Positions 27,959 through 38,500 of a DNA stretch of 64,000 nucleotides are shown here, one piece after another. Source of the DNA: Dehalococcoidales bacterium (GTDB taxonomy: Bacteria; Chloroflexota; Dehalococcoidia; Dehalococcoidales; UBA2162); assembly GCA_016932435.1 (NCBI GenBank), contig JAFGCW010000093.1, forward strand, positions 37,745-101,744, given 5' to 3'. The position numbers and the translations under genes are program-made. The notes beneath the pieces were generated by a model. It saw nothing but the letters and a program-made list of their open reading frames with translations, was not told the origin of the DNA and did not search any database. How positions within the stretch are numbered: position 1 is the stretch's first letter; each line of letters opens with the position of its first letter.

Positions 27959-28125
27959 TTTTTGCCTCCTGAATCGAAAAACACCTTTTTTATCATAACA
28001 CCTAATCACAACTACTGCCAGAATACGTCACCGGGAATACTCCGCGGTAAACTGGTCAGAAAAAATTTAAAATGATAGAGTATTTAAGGAAGATTGAATT
28101 CGCCTGGTTATTCTGCAGGTAATAT

Positions 28126-28605
28126 ATGACGGTATTTCTGGCAATAGTCGGGTTTGTTTTAATCGGAGTCGGGTTTATTGGTATCTTCCTCCCCGTACTA
28201 CCCGGAATACCGCTGGCTTGGCTTGGCCTGTTCATTTTCGCGATCGGCACCGGTTTTGAAAAGATATCAATACTGGCAACGGTAATATTCTTTATACTTA
28301 TGCTGCTTACACTATTACTTGATTTCCTTGCTCCTATGGTGGGAGCAGGAAAATATAAAGCCAGTAAACTGGGGATTGCCGGTACCTTCATCGGATTCAT
28401 CATAGGAATACTGATTTTCGGATTCTGGGGAGTTATTCTCGGGCCGTTTATCGGAGCGTTTGTCGGAGAATTGATCGCAAGGCGGCCTGCCGGACAGGCC
28501 TTGAAATCCGCAACAGGAGCATTCATCGGTTTTCTTGCCGGTTCGCTGGTAAGGGTTATTTATATATTCGTCCTGTTGGGCTTTTTCATATACTCATTAA
28601 CGTAA
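28126..28605 (+). CDS. DUF456 membrane protein
   Basis: This 159-residue protein matches the DUF456 family: almost entirely hydrophobic with about five membrane segments and the signatures FLPVLPGIPLAWLGL and GVILGPFIGAFVGELIARR. The glycine-rich repeated helices resemble small-molecule or channel folds, but no function is known for the family. The ATG has only a weak AGG-like site. The UroD-like gene follows 23 bases later. Confidence 0.8.
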   Translation: MTVFLAIVGFVLIGVGFIGIFLPVLPGIPLAWLGLFIFAIGTGFEKISILATVIFFILMLLTLLLDFLAPMVGAGKYKASKLGIAGTFIGFIIGILIFGFWGVILGPFIGAFVGELIARRPAGQALKSATGAFIGFLAGSLVRVIYIFVLLGFFIYSLT

Positions 28606-28628
28606 CAGGAAAATATGGGAGGTAAGTA

Positions 28629-29951
28629 ATGGCAGTAAAAGATATCACGAAGGAAGAGTATGAGGAGGAAGGAAAGCGACTTAAGGACGAAGTCGAGAAA
28701 CGGACGGGGAAATCTGCCGAAGAGCTGTATGAAGAAAAAGAGAAAAGGTTGAGGGATGTAATCGAACTGAAGGTGCCGGATAGGGTACCGGTAATTCTTC
28801 CGACAAGTTATCTCCCATCCAGATGGGTAGGCGGAGGAATGACCGCTGCCGATTCGTATAGAAATCCGATGGCGTGGAAAGCAGCGTCCCGGAAAATGGT
28901 ATTCGACCTTGATCCGGATATTCAGCAGGCACAGGCTGGAGGTTCCGGAGCAGCAGCTACTATTCTGGGACCGAAGCTCTTTAAGTATCCCGGCGACGGA
29001 GTCGGTGAAGAATCATCACACCAGCTTATCGAAGGCGAAAACTTAAAAGAAGATGAGTACGATATATTCCTGAACGACCCCGGAGATTTTACGCTTAGAT
29101 ATTTTCTTCCCCGCGTCTGGAAAGAACTTGAACCACTGGCGAAGCTTCCTCCACTGAATTCACTCTGGGGACCGTCGAATGTCTCACCTGCTTTCGGTGA
29201 TCCTGAAATTTTGAAAGCGTTTGAAGCTCTTCACAAAGCCGGACAAAAGCAGCAGGAATATTTTAGCCTTGCGTTCGGGCTTGATAACGACCTGGCTGAA
29301 CTGGGGTTCCCGGCGATGACACACGGCATGGCGCCGGCGCCGTTCGATATCATATCGGATTACCTGAGAGGTATGGCCGGAACGATGCTGGACCTGTACC
29401 GTCATCCGGATGAACTCCTTCGAGCTTGCGATATGCTGCTGGAAAGGGCGATTGCTACCGGGCAGCGAACACTGGAGAGTAAGCTGGGCAATCCGAAAAG
29501 GGTATTCTCTGCTTTGCATCGCGGTTCGGATGGATTTCTAAACCTGAAGCATTTTGAGAAATACTACTGGTCCTATCTGAAAAAAGTAATTCTTTCTGTG
29601 ACGGAAGCAGATATGGTCTTCATCGCGTTCTATGAAGGCAACTGGGAGCAGCGTCTTGAATATATGCTGGAACTCCCTAAAGGCAGGACGATAGCCCGTT
29701 TTGCGTTTACCGATCTGAAGAAAGCCAAGGATGTCCTGAAAAGACATACCGCTATCATGGGCGGCGTACCGCACTCGTTACTTCAAATGGGCACGCCCAA
29801 TGACGTGGACAAGTTCTGCAGGGAGCTTATCGAAACTATAGGAAAAGATGGGGGATTCATGCTGTCTCCCAGTACCGGAATCACGAACGAGGCGAAACCG
29901 GAAAACGTCAGGGCAATGGTTGAAGCCGTCAAGAAATACGGAATTTATTAG
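28629..29951 (+). CDS. UroD-family protein of unknown substrate
   Basis: This 440-residue protein belongs to the uroporphyrinogen decarboxylase fold, which includes corrinoid-linked methyltransferases such as MtaA as well as true HemE. It has an extra charged helix of about 50 residues at the N-terminus (EEYEEEGKRLKDEVEKR). The barrel shows ELKVPDRVPVILPTSY and the late segment MLSPSTGITNEAKPENVRAM. HemE's N-terminal RQAGR substrate motif is not seen, so heme synthesis is unlikely. It has a strong GGGAGGT start. It ends 9 bases from the convergent ThDP enzyme. A role in one-carbon or aromatic metabolism is possible but cannot be shown here. Confidence 0.75.
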   Translation: MAVKDITKEEYEEEGKRLKDEVEKRTGKSAEELYEEKEKRLRDVIELKVPDRVPVILPTSYLPSRWVGGGMTAADSYRNPMAWKAASRKMVFDLDPDIQQAQAGGSGAAATILGPKLFKYPGDGVGEESSHQLIEGENLKEDEYDIFLNDPGDFTLRYFLPRVWKELEPLAKLPPLNSLWGPSNVSPAFGDPEILKAFEALHKAGQKQQEYFSLAFGLDNDLAELGFPAMTHGMAPAPFDIISDYLRGMAGTMLDLYRHPDELLRACDMLLERAIATGQRTLESKLGNPKRVFSALHRGSDGFLNLKHFEKYYWSYLKKVILSVTEADMVFIAFYEGNWEQRLEYMLELPKGRTIARFAFTDLKKAKDVLKRHTAIMGGVPHSLLQMGTPNDVDKFCRELIETIGKDGGFMLSPSTGITNEAKPENVRAMVEAVKKYGIY

Positions 29952-29960
29952 TCAACCGAC

Positions 29961-31667
29961 CTATATCCTGACATCGAGTACGGCAGGCTTACCCTGCCGT
30001 ACTGCGTTAATAGCTTCTTCCAGGGCTTGTTTTACCTCTCCCCCGTTTTCGACCACCCTTCCGTAGCCGCCACAAGCCCGACCGACCGCGGCGTAATCCG
30101 GAGAAGGATCTATCTCTGTACCTACCCAGTTTCCGGTTCTGGCAGAGTAACTCTCACGAGGTATGCCCATCCTCGGGGCATTGTACATCCCGTTGTTGAA
30201 CACCACGCAGAGGAAAGGTGCTTTGTACTTGACCGCTGCCCAGAACGTAGCGATAGGACTTCCGAAAATAAACGTTCCGTCACCTACCAGGCTGACCACC
30301 ATAGTGTCCGGTCTGGCAAGTTTAGCTCCGAGGGCAGCGCCAAGTCCCCAGCCTAGACTGGCGCCCTGGTTGTTGAATTTGGTTCCCGGCCTGGTACGCT
30401 CGATGTATCGCTGTACGGGGAAGCTATTCGTCACCGTTTCTTCAACGATTATCGTATCTTCATCGATAACCCCGTTAATACACTGGCACAGCCAATCGGT
30501 GGATACCGGTGTTGCCGTGGCTTTATCGGATGCGTCGGGTTTCGGCTTTTCCAAGTACTCCTTCTCGAGGTTTCTTAACCGATCCTGAAAACGCAGGATA
30601 TCCTTTTCACCCGCCTTCTCTTTTATCTCTTTGTACAGATGATTAAACGCTCCTGCAGAATCGCAATGTGCCAGGATATTCGCCGCGAATCCCCACATCG
30701 GAAAGTCCAGCTTAATCGGATCGATATCCAGGTGGATAAGCTTAACATCAGGTCGCAAATTCGCGTTTCCACTAATATACGGTACGTCGCAATCGACTAT
30801 GAGCAGAACATCAGCTTCTTTGAGATAATCATTTCCGCCGAAACCTGCGAACGAAGGATGATTGGTAGGGAAATTCATGTACTGTTGAGAAGAGTTAACT
30901 CTGATTCCCAGCAGCTCAGCCAGCTTCACCAGCGGTTCCACTGAATCAGGATTCCTGCCGGAATAACCCGTAATTATCAGCGGATTCTCTGCTTTTATCA
31001 GTATTTCTGCAATCTTATCCAGCATTTCCGAATCGAGTTGCGGCGGTATAACCGCGACTTGTTTTTCAACGGGAGGTATTCGCACCTCTGTTACTTTCTC
31101 ACCAAGTAAATCCTGCGGTAATACCAGGTATGTCGGTCCTGAAGGAGGAGTAGAAGATATCCTGAAAGCGCGCTGGACAACTTCCCGGAGTGTCTCTACC
31201 GAGCGAAGTTCATATTCCCACTTAACATAATCTCGAACAGGAGCAGCCTGGTCGGCTTCCTCGTGTATCCAGTGTAACGGAAATGCAGGCATACCGGATT
31301 TATTCCCCTCACGACCGTACGGCACCCGTGTCGAGCATATCACCGCTCCGGCACGACACCTCTGGGCATTAAGCAGCGATCCTCCAAGCTGGAGTGTACC
31401 AAGGGCCAAATGAACCAGGACCACCTGTGGTTTACCTGATACCATGTAGTATCCATGCGCGGCCGACAGTGCAACGAATTCGTGGAGACAGGTGATCACC
31501 CCGGGAGCTTTTTTACCCAGTGACTGGTACTTAGCCAGCGCTTCCTGGATACTTCCTGACGATGTTCCCGGATTCATGAATATATAATCAACGTTATTCG
31601 CATTCAGTACTTCGATAAACGCTTCCGCCTCGTCTTCAACGGGAATAACCTGACCGGTGTCTTCCAT
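29961..31667 (-). CDS. Thiamine diphosphate-dependent enzyme (acetolactate synthase-like)
   Basis: This 568-residue protein has the three-domain plan of the acetolactate synthase/benzoylformate decarboxylase superfamily. The N-terminal domain has the cofactor-activating Glu in CLHEFVALSAAHGYY. The central domain (about 200-340) has PLIITGYSGRNPDSVEPLV. The C-terminal domain has the ThDP motif SLVGDGTFIFGSPIATF ending at CVVFNNGMYN. No regulatory subunit or other branched-chain gene is near, so it is unlikely to be the housekeeping IlvB; a 2-oxoacid decarboxylase or related carboligase is equally likely. It starts at ATG with GAGGAGC upstream. Confidence 0.82.
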   Translation of the reverse strand: MEDTGQVIPVEDEAEAFIEVLNANNVDYIFMNPGTSSGSIQEALAKYQSLGKKAPGVITCLHEFVALSAAHGYYMVSGKPQVVLVHLALGTLQLGGSLLNAQRCRAGAVICSTRVPYGREGNKSGMPAFPLHWIHEEADQAAPVRDYVKWEYELRSVETLREVVQRAFRISSTPPSGPTYLVLPQDLLGEKVTEVRIPPVEKQVAVIPPQLDSEMLDKIAEILIKAENPLIITGYSGRNPDSVEPLVKLAELLGIRVNSSQQYMNFPTNHPSFAGFGGNDYLKEADVLLIVDCDVPYISGNANLRPDVKLIHLDIDPIKLDFPMWGFAANILAHCDSAGAFNHLYKEIKEKAGEKDILRFQDRLRNLEKEYLEKPKPDASDKATATPVSTDWLCQCINGVIDEDTIIVEETVTNSFPVQRYIERTRPGTKFNNQGASLGWGLGAALGAKLARPDTMVVSLVGDGTFIFGSPIATFWAAVKYKAPFLCVVFNNGMYNAPRMGIPRESYSARTGNWVGTEIDPSPDYAAVGRACGGYGRVVENGGEVKQALEEAINAVRQGKPAVLDVRI

Positions 31668-31835
31668 GCTAAGCAGCTCCTCTTGTTTTATTTATTGGAT
31701 TCTTCTCCTGAAATCTCAATTCCTCAAGCTTATGTTAGAAAACGCTAAGTGTGACTATTTTGAGTGGATGAAAAGATATTGTCAAGCCAGTGACATCACG
31801 ATACTTCTAAATTATACTTGATAAGAGTTTATGTC

Positions 31836-31855
31836 ATTCCCGCTTTCGCGGGAAT
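31836..31855. repeat. Short dispersed palindrome, ATTCCCGC type
   Basis: ATTCCCGC-TTTC-GCGGGAAT is a perfect 8-bp stem with a 4-base loop. It resembles short palindromes scattered between genes in many environmental bacterial genomes. It is 22 bases from a second, related element. Confidence 0.6.
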
Positions 31856-31876
31856 CTAACTCACTGGTGCAATAGA

Positions 31877-31896
31877 CACCTGTTTTCGCAGGGGTG
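31877..31896. repeat. Short dispersed palindrome, CAGGGGT type
   Basis: CACCTG-TTTTCG-CAGGGGTG is an imperfect hairpin. Its right arm matches the better-preserved element at 47917-47936 (GCAGGGGTGACA), so both appear to be copies of one repeat family. Confidence 0.5.
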
Positions 31897-31929
31897 GCAA
31901 TTGCCAGATAAAGTAATAAAAAATTCACT

Positions 31930-31958
31930 TGACATTACAGTGCCAACAATATAGGATT
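31930..31958 (+). promoter_or_regulatory. Probable promoter of the AOR-1 operon
   Basis: TTGACA (31930-31935), a 17-bp spacer and TAGGAT (31953-31958) precede the C_GCAxxG_C_C gene by about 70 bases. The five genes that follow are on the same strand with short gaps. Confidence 0.6.
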
Positions 31959-32027
31959 TTGGCAGATTTTTATATGAATAAAGCCCGTTTTCCCGCAAAT
32001 CTGCAATGAACGAATCAGGAGGAATAT

Positions 32028-32576
32028 ATGTCACCACTTAAGAAAACAAAAGAAGAAATAATGAAGAAAGCCGAAGAACTCGGTGTCGAATATGAGGCTA
32101 AATATAAAGGGTGTGCACAGAGTACATTTTATGCGGTGACCGATGCTCTCAGGTGGGGAGGGCTGGAATTGATACCGGAGGAACTCCAGGACAAGATGTA
32201 CGCCGGAATATGCCTGCTTACCGCGGGTAACTGCATGACAGGAGAAGGAACCTGCGGTGCTGTAGTTGGAAGTACCATGGCATCTGGATTGGCTTATGGG
32301 CAGTCGAGTGATATGAAAAATCCGGTTGTAGGAGATAAGGTGGGAGCCCAGGTCCGTGATTTCCTGCACACGAGTTTCTACGAAGAGTATGGTTCCATTC
32401 TTTGCAAGGACGTGATGCGGAAATATTTCGGAAAAGCCTGGGATCTTACCAGCAGGGAAATGACAGAAGAATTTCTAAGCATAACCGATGGATGCGTTAT
32501 CAGGAAAACAGCAAAAATGATCGCCGGTATCCTGGTCGATAAATATGAAAAAGATGAGCTCAAAATAACAGCATAG
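32028..32576 (+). CDS. C_GCAxxG_C_C family protein
   Basis: This 182-residue protein belongs to the C_GCAxxG_C_C family, named for conserved cysteines thought to hold a redox or metal centre. The GCAQS motif appears near residue 28, and CLLTAGNCMTGEGTCGAVVG near 60-80. Further cysteines lie at YGSILCKDVM and ITDGCVIRK. The family is often found near redox enzymes, but the function is unknown. The ATG has AGGAGG upstream. It is first in a likely operon with a DUF169 protein, an AOR, a MoaD-like protein and a carB copy. Confidence 0.8.
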   Translation: MSPLKKTKEEIMKKAEELGVEYEAKYKGCAQSTFYAVTDALRWGGLELIPEELQDKMYAGICLLTAGNCMTGEGTCGAVVGSTMASGLAYGQSSDMKNPVVGDKVGAQVRDFLHTSFYEEYGSILCKDVMRKYFGKAWDLTSREMTEEFLSITDGCVIRKTAKMIAGILVDKYEKDELKITA

Positions 32577-32602
32577 ACGATTTAACATCAGGGAGGAGTA
32601 CA

Positions 32603-33355
32603 ATGAAAGCGTTGTCACAAGATCTATCCATTTATGGGGATCTAAACCTGGCAAAACCGCCGGTGGGTGTGAAATTTTCCATTCCCCGGCCTGAGGGAAT
32701 CAAGCAGTTAGACAATAGTCTGCCTTTCTGCGAAATGATTAACGAAGCCCAGAGATTGAACGAGCCTTTCTATTTCTCGAAAGAAAACGAGAACTGCGTG
32801 GGCAAGGTAGCACTCGGTATGGTTGAAATGGAGGTTCCGGTTGAAGGAGGGCTTATAGGCCCCGGATTCGGTATATACCAGGAACCACGGGCGAACAACG
32901 CTCTTTACCGTCATGTCCATACCTTTCACAGGGGAATGGTCAACTACGTAACTTTTTCTACCCTCGATAAACTGACTTACGATCCTGATCTCCTGATTCT
33001 GTTGACAACGCCAAGCCAGGCGGAGATCGTTATGAGGGCGACAAGTTACTCCACCGGGGATCCCTGGGAACCAAAATTAACCCATGCTCTAAGCTGTTCC
33101 TGGATTTATATCTATCCTTTCCAGACCGGCAAGGTCAATTATATCGTTACGGGTATGACTTTTGGCGCAAAAGCGAAAGAGATATTCGAAGAAGGACAGA
33201 TACTTATCACGATACCGTATCAACAAATACCCATGGTTACGCAGAACCTGAAAGAAATGGAGTGGGTGCTTCCTTCTTATACTGACGGCAGGGAGAAATT
33301 CCTTGAACGTGAAGCTAAAATATTTGCTGAAGCTGAGAAACTGGCAAAAAGCTGA
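32603..33355 (+). CDS. DUF169 family protein
   Basis: This 250-residue protein matches the DUF169 family: PPVGVKFSIPRPEGI near residue 20, then a conserved Cys region (LPFCEMINEAQ and ENENCVGKVALGM) and a late LSCSWIYIYPFQTGKVNYIVTG core. Members often sit near anaerobic redox or corrinoid genes; function is unknown. It starts at ATG with GGGAGGAG and lies 26 bases after the previous gene, 37 before AOR-1. Confidence 0.8.
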   Translation: MKALSQDLSIYGDLNLAKPPVGVKFSIPRPEGIKQLDNSLPFCEMINEAQRLNEPFYFSKENENCVGKVALGMVEMEVPVEGGLIGPGFGIYQEPRANNALYRHVHTFHRGMVNYVTFSTLDKLTYDPDLLILLTTPSQAEIVMRATSYSTGDPWEPKLTHALSCSWIYIYPFQTGKVNYIVTGMTFGAKAKEIFEEGQILITIPYQQIPMVTQNLKEMEWVLPSYTDGREKFLEREAKIFAEAEKLAKS

Positions 33356-33392
33356 TAAAAGCTTTTGATATATAAAAAGAGGAGGTCAAAAA

Positions 33393-35231
33393 ATGACAGG
33401 AGGTTATCAGAACAAGATACTACGGGTAGACCTGACAAACCGCAAGATTACAGAGGAGTCGTTGAACGAGGAACTCATTCACGACTATATCGGTGGTCGC
33501 GGGTTCGGGGTTAAACTTCTCTACGACGAATTAAAACCGGGTACCGATCCACTGGGTGAAGACAATGAGATGATATTCACCGCCGGTCCTCTGGCAGGTA
33601 CCAACGCCCAGTCTTTCTCCCGCTACAAGGTATTTTTCAAGTCACCTTTAACCGGAGGATACTTTAAATCTAGCAGTGGTGGAAATTGGGGTGCCGAATT
33701 GAAATTCGCCGGCCTGGATATGATCATTATCAAAGGCATCGCCGACAAACCGGTATTTCTCTGGGTGAATGACGGAAAATATGAGATAAGAGATGCCGAG
33801 TACCTGTGGGGACTGGACTGCGACGATACCCATACCCTTATCCGAGAGGAACTGGGAGATAATAACGTAAAAGTTTCCTGTATCGGCCCATCCGGTGAAC
33901 GAGGGGTTAAATATTCGGGAATATTCAGCGATCGCCGCGCCTGCGGCCGAGGTGGTGGTGGCGCGGTGATGGGCGCCAAGAACCTTAAGGCGATCGCACT
34001 TCGGGGCAGAGGAAAGGTTGAGCTGGCAGACAAGGAAGCGTATGCTGCAGCCGTTAAGGAACAAGTTGCCGGATACCAGGCAAATCCACAGTTCTCAACC
34101 TTTTCACAGAACGGAACATGGATTGCCGAAGCAATTAATGCAATGGGAATGTATCCCACCAAGAATTTCAGGGAAGGAATTGTCCCCGAATGGGAAAATC
34201 TTGAGAGCAGCGAGTATCTAAAACTACTCGTCCGTAAAACACGATGCTACAGCTGTATGGTGCATTGCGGCAGTATTGCCAAGATAGCATCCGGAAGATA
34301 TGCAGGATCGTGGACGGAGGGTCCCGAATATGAGACTATCTGGGCTTTCTCCGGTCCGGTTGGACATTCGGATATCGGTTTAACCATCGCTGCGGATAAA
34401 CTCTGTGACGACCTTGGACTGGATACGATCTCCACCGGAAGCACTATCGGTTTCGCCTACGAACTCTATGATAAAGGAATACTAACGAAGTCTGACACGG
34501 ACGGGCTTGAACTCACTTACGGTAACAGCGAACCGGTGCTGGAGATGATAAGAAAGATCGCTTATCGTGAGGGAATCGGTGACGTTCTTGCCGAGGGTAC
34601 TCGCGCAGCAGGACGCAGGATAGGTAAGGGCGCAGAGGATAGCGGTATACAGGTGAAAGGCCTGGAACTACCTGCTTACGATCCACGGGGTGCCAAGTCC
34701 CACGGTCTTAACCTGCTGACAGCCAGTATCGGCGCTGACCATAATTCCGGATATGCACCTCAGGAGATTTTCGGGGTACCGATACCAAGGGAGGTTGACC
34801 GCTTGTCTCCCGAAGGCAAAGGTGAACTGACCAAGTGGAACCAGGATTCGACTGCATTCATGGAAACGGGTATCCTGTGCAGCTTTATGCCCTCGATGGG
34901 CATGCTGGCCGAGGATGTGTACGGAAGGCTTCTCCTCGGTGCTACCGGTATCAAGGATTTCGAAGACACGGCTTATCTCTGGAAGATCGGTGAAAAAATT
35001 ACCAACCTGGAGCGTATGTTCAATGTCAGAGAAGGTTTCGGAAGAAAAGATGACTCTTTCCCGAAACGGATAAAAGAAGAATCGGTTCCCGAAGGCCCTT
35101 CGGCAGGAAGTGTATTCGAAGAAGACCAGATGCTCGATGACTATTACCAGGCACGCGGCTGGGATATCAAGACAGGTATCCCGACCAAAGAGAAACTGGA
35201 AGAACTCGACCTTGGTTTTACACTCAAGTAA
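33393..35231 (+). CDS. Aldehyde:ferredoxin oxidoreductase (AOR-1)
   Basis: This 612-residue protein is a tungsten-bispterin oxidoreductase of the AOR family, which oxidises aldehydes to acids with ferredoxin, or runs in reverse. The N-terminal domain has LRVDLTNRKIT and YIGGRGFGVKLLYDEL, typical of the pterin-binding domain. Cysteines for the 4Fe-4S cluster are in CYSCMVHC (about residues 284-291) and GILCSF (C496), close to the Pyrococcus AOR pattern. Length is standard. ATG has AGAGGAGG upstream. The MoaD-like gene follows 9 bases after the stop, fitting a need for pterin cofactor. Substrate cannot be predicted. Confidence 0.92.
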   Translation: MTGGYQNKILRVDLTNRKITEESLNEELIHDYIGGRGFGVKLLYDELKPGTDPLGEDNEMIFTAGPLAGTNAQSFSRYKVFFKSPLTGGYFKSSSGGNWGAELKFAGLDMIIIKGIADKPVFLWVNDGKYEIRDAEYLWGLDCDDTHTLIREELGDNNVKVSCIGPSGERGVKYSGIFSDRRACGRGGGGAVMGAKNLKAIALRGRGKVELADKEAYAAAVKEQVAGYQANPQFSTFSQNGTWIAEAINAMGMYPTKNFREGIVPEWENLESSEYLKLLVRKTRCYSCMVHCGSIAKIASGRYAGSWTEGPEYETIWAFSGPVGHSDIGLTIAADKLCDDLGLDTISTGSTIGFAYELYDKGILTKSDTDGLELTYGNSEPVLEMIRKIAYREGIGDVLAEGTRAAGRRIGKGAEDSGIQVKGLELPAYDPRGAKSHGLNLLTASIGADHNSGYAPQEIFGVPIPREVDRLSPEGKGELTKWNQDSTAFMETGILCSFMPSMGMLAEDVYGRLLLGATGIKDFEDTAYLWKIGEKITNLERMFNVREGFGRKDDSFPKRIKEESVPEGPSAGSVFEEDQMLDDYYQARGWDIKTGIPTKEKLEELDLGFTLK

Positions 35232-35240
35232 TCATTTGAA

Positions 35241-35510
35241 ATGAATATAGAGGTTCTCTTTTTCGGACAGTTAAGAGAAATAACAGGAGCCAGCCGGACA
35301 AACGTTGTGATAAATGACAACTCGCGTCTGGCTGACCTTGTTTTGCATCTTTCAAATCAATACGGCGATACTTTCCAGGAAAAAGTTGAGGGTATTGAAG
35401 GTATACGTATCCTTATCAACGGCCGCGAATACTACCTCCTCGGGCGTATGGAGGCGCCGTTATCCGACGGAAACACAGTGGTCTTCCTTCCGCCGATCGC
35501 CGGTGGTTAA
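35241..35510 (+). CDS. MoaD/ThiS-like sulfur carrier
   Basis: This 89-residue ubiquitin-fold protein starts MNIEVLFFGQLREITGA and ends with the diglycine IAGG, the site activated for sulfur transfer in molybdopterin (MoaD) or thiazole (ThiS) synthesis. LREI and the spacing favour MoaD. It follows AOR-1 directly, which is common for AOR-linked MoaD proteins that supply sulfur for the pterin of the tungsten cofactor. No good ribosome site is seen, so it may be translated by coupling with AOR-1. Confidence 0.85.
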   Translation: MNIEVLFFGQLREITGASRTNVVINDNSRLADLVLHLSNQYGDTFQEKVEGIEGIRILINGREYYLLGRMEAPLSDGNTVVFLPPIAGG

Positions 35511-35575
35511 CTTCAGAGATACAGGACCGATAATTTACGTTATCATACATCAAATATTTAGTATGAGGGAGAATT

Positions 35576-38500
35576 ATGCCGATACGTGAAGATATCAGGA
35601 AAGTAATGATTATCGGCTCCGGGCCTATTGTTATCGGACAGGCTTGCGAGTTTGATTATTCAGGGACACAAGCCTGCAAGGCATTGCGGAATCTCGGCTA
35701 TAAAATTGTCCTGGTGAATTCAAATCCGGCAACGATTATGACCGATCCAGGTATGGCAGATGTTACCTATATCGAGCCGCTGAACATTGAAACGATGACT
35801 CAAATCATTGAAAAAGAACGTCCGGATGCTTTGCTTCCGAACCTGGGCGGGCAGACAGGTCTCAACCTTAGCGCTGAACTGGCTCAGAAAGGCATCCTTG
35901 AAAAATACGGAGTAAAAGTTATCGGTGTTGAGGTTGACGCGATTGTAAGAGGAGAGGACAGGACCGAGTTTAAAAACACGATGAACCGGCTTGGCATCGA
36001 AATGCCGAAAAGTGAAGCGGTCTACAGCGTTGAAGACGCTGAAAAAATAGCCGCAGAGTTAGGGTATCCAGTAGTGATACGCCCGGCATATACGATGGGC
36101 GGAACCGGCGGAGGACTGGTATACAACGTTGAGGAACTCAGGACAGTCGCCAGTCGTGGGATAGCGGCCAGCCGTATCGGTCAAATACTGGTAGAAGAAT
36201 CGGTCCTCGGCTGGGAAGAGCTGGAACTGGAGGTAGTACGTGATTCCAAGAACCAGATGATTACCGTCTGCTTTATTGAGAATGTCGATGCAATGGGCGT
36301 ACATACCGGTGATTCTTATTGTACAGCACCGATGCTGACTATCTCTCCGGAACTCCAGGCACGACTGCAGGATTACTCGTACCGAATCGTTGAAGCAATT
36401 CGCGTGATAGGAGGGACCAATATACAGTTCGCCCATGACCCGAACACGGGCAGAGTCGTTGTAATTGAGATCAACCCACGGACTTCACGCTCATCGGCTC
36501 TCGCTTCCAAAGCGACCGGTTTTCCCATCGCTCTTATCTCAGCCAAACTGGCTACCGGTCTTACACTGGATGAGATCCCGTACTGGCGTGATGGAACGCT
36601 GGAAAAATATACTCCGTCGGGCGATTATGTTGTAGTCAAATTCGCCAGGTGGGGATTTGAAAAATTCCGGAATGCCGAAGACAAGCTGGGAACGCAGATG
36701 CGAGCCGTCGGCGAGGTAATGAGTATAGGAAAAAACTACAAGGAAGCACTACAGAAAGCTATACGTTCGCTTGAAACTGGCCGTCACGGTCTTGGTTTTG
36801 CTAAAAATTTTAACTCATTGGCGCTTGATGAACTGATGGATATGTTAACCGAACCTACCAGTGAGAGGCAGTTCATTATGTACGAAGCGCTACGTAAAGG
36901 AGCTTCGGTAGATGAACTTTTCGCCAAAACATATATAAAACACTGGTTTATCCAGCAGATGAAAGAACTTGTTGAACTCGAAGAGCAGATTTTACAGTAC
37001 AAAGGAAAAACTCTACCTGATGACCTGTTTATACAGGCAAAGAAAGACGGTTTTGCCGATAAATACCTCTCAAAGATCCTCGGAATACCTGAAAAGGAGA
37101 TAAGAGGCAGGCGCTTTTCACTCGGGTTGAAAGAAGGATGGGAGCCCGTACCGGTAAGTGGTGTAGAAGATGCCGCCTACTACTTCTCCACGTATAATGC
37201 TCCGGACAAAACAGATAGCAGCAGCCGGAAAAAAATCATGGTGCTGGGCGGTGGCCCTAACAGGATAGGCCAGGGAATTGAATTCGATTACTGCTGCGTG
37301 CATGCAGCCTTTACTCTCCGGGATGAAGGTTACGAAACCATCATGGTGAACTGTAATCCCGAAACAGTATCGACCGACTACGATACCTCCGATAAGCTGT
37401 ATTTCGAACCACTTACCGTTGAAGACGTACTCAGTATCTATGAGAAAGAACAGCCTGAAGGCATTATCGTTCAATTTGGTGGTCAGACACCGCTTAATAT
37501 CGCCAACGAGCTTGCGGAAGCCGGAGTCAAGATTCTTGGAACAACTCCCGAAACAATAGACCTCGCCGAGGATAGAGATCGTTTCCGTAATATGATGGAA
37601 AAGCTTAATATCCCGATGGCAGAATCGGGAATGGCCAGTAATTTCGAAGAAGCAGTCGAGATAGCAAAACGCATCGGTTACCCCCTCATGGTAAGACCTT
37701 CTTACGTCCTCGGAGGACGAGGTATGGAGGTAGTGTACGACGAAGAAATGCTTACCAGGTATATCGCGGCAGCAGTTGATGTGACTCCTGACAGACCCAT
37801 CCTGATCGATAAATTCCTGGAAAACGCTACTGAGACCGAAGCAGACGCCGTTTCCGATGGGAACGGTGCCTTTGTTCCGGCAATCATGGAGCACATCGAA
37901 CTTGCCGGAGTCCACTCAGGAGACTCAGCCTGCGTTATACCCCCGGTAAGTCTCACTCCCGACCAGATAGCGACTATCACCAGGTACACCGAGACAATCG
38001 CCAGGGAGCTTAATGTAGTCGGATTAATGAATATGCAGTATGCAATCGCCGATGGTGTTATCTATGTTCTGGAAGCCAATCCACGGGCATCGCGAACCGT
38101 ACCCCTGGTATCGAAAGTATGTAATACTTCCATGGCTCGGATCGCTACCCAATTGATGCTGGGTAATCACCTTGATGACGTCGGATTGATACAGAAAACA
38201 ATACCCTATTTCGGAGTCAAAGAAGCGGTCTTCCCGTTCAACATGTTCCCGGAAGTCGATCCGTTACTTGGACCCGAAATGCGTTCCACCGGTGAAGTTC
38301 TCGGAATCGCAGATTCTTTCGGACTGGCCTTTTTTAAGGCTGAAGTTGCAGCACAACAGACACTTCCGGTAGAAGGAACTATTTTACTGACGGTTTCACC
38401 TTTGGACAGGAATGACGTAACCGAAGTAGCCAGGCAATTCGTATCACTCGGGTTTAAGATCAGAGCTACTGAGGGAACTCATCATTTCCTTGATGGACAA

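Larger units (their letters stand above)
31668..32027. other. 360-bp divergent gap with dispersed palindromes and a promoter
   Basis: No open frame of note is present. The gap holds two short hairpin repeats (31836-31855 and 31877-31896) and a good promoter for the downstream plus-strand operon at 31930-31958. A GGAGG precedes the start at 32028. The rest is AT-rich with no recognisable signal. Confidence 0.7.

Noticed and set aside
33623..34162. Overlapping long minus-strand open frames inside AOR-1
   Set aside because: They are antisense shadows of a well-supported AOR coding frame.
37118..37915. A 265-codon minus-strand open frame inside carB copy 2
   Set aside because: It is antisense to a clear full-length CarB, has no ribosome site and no family resemblance; a shadow of the coding strand.
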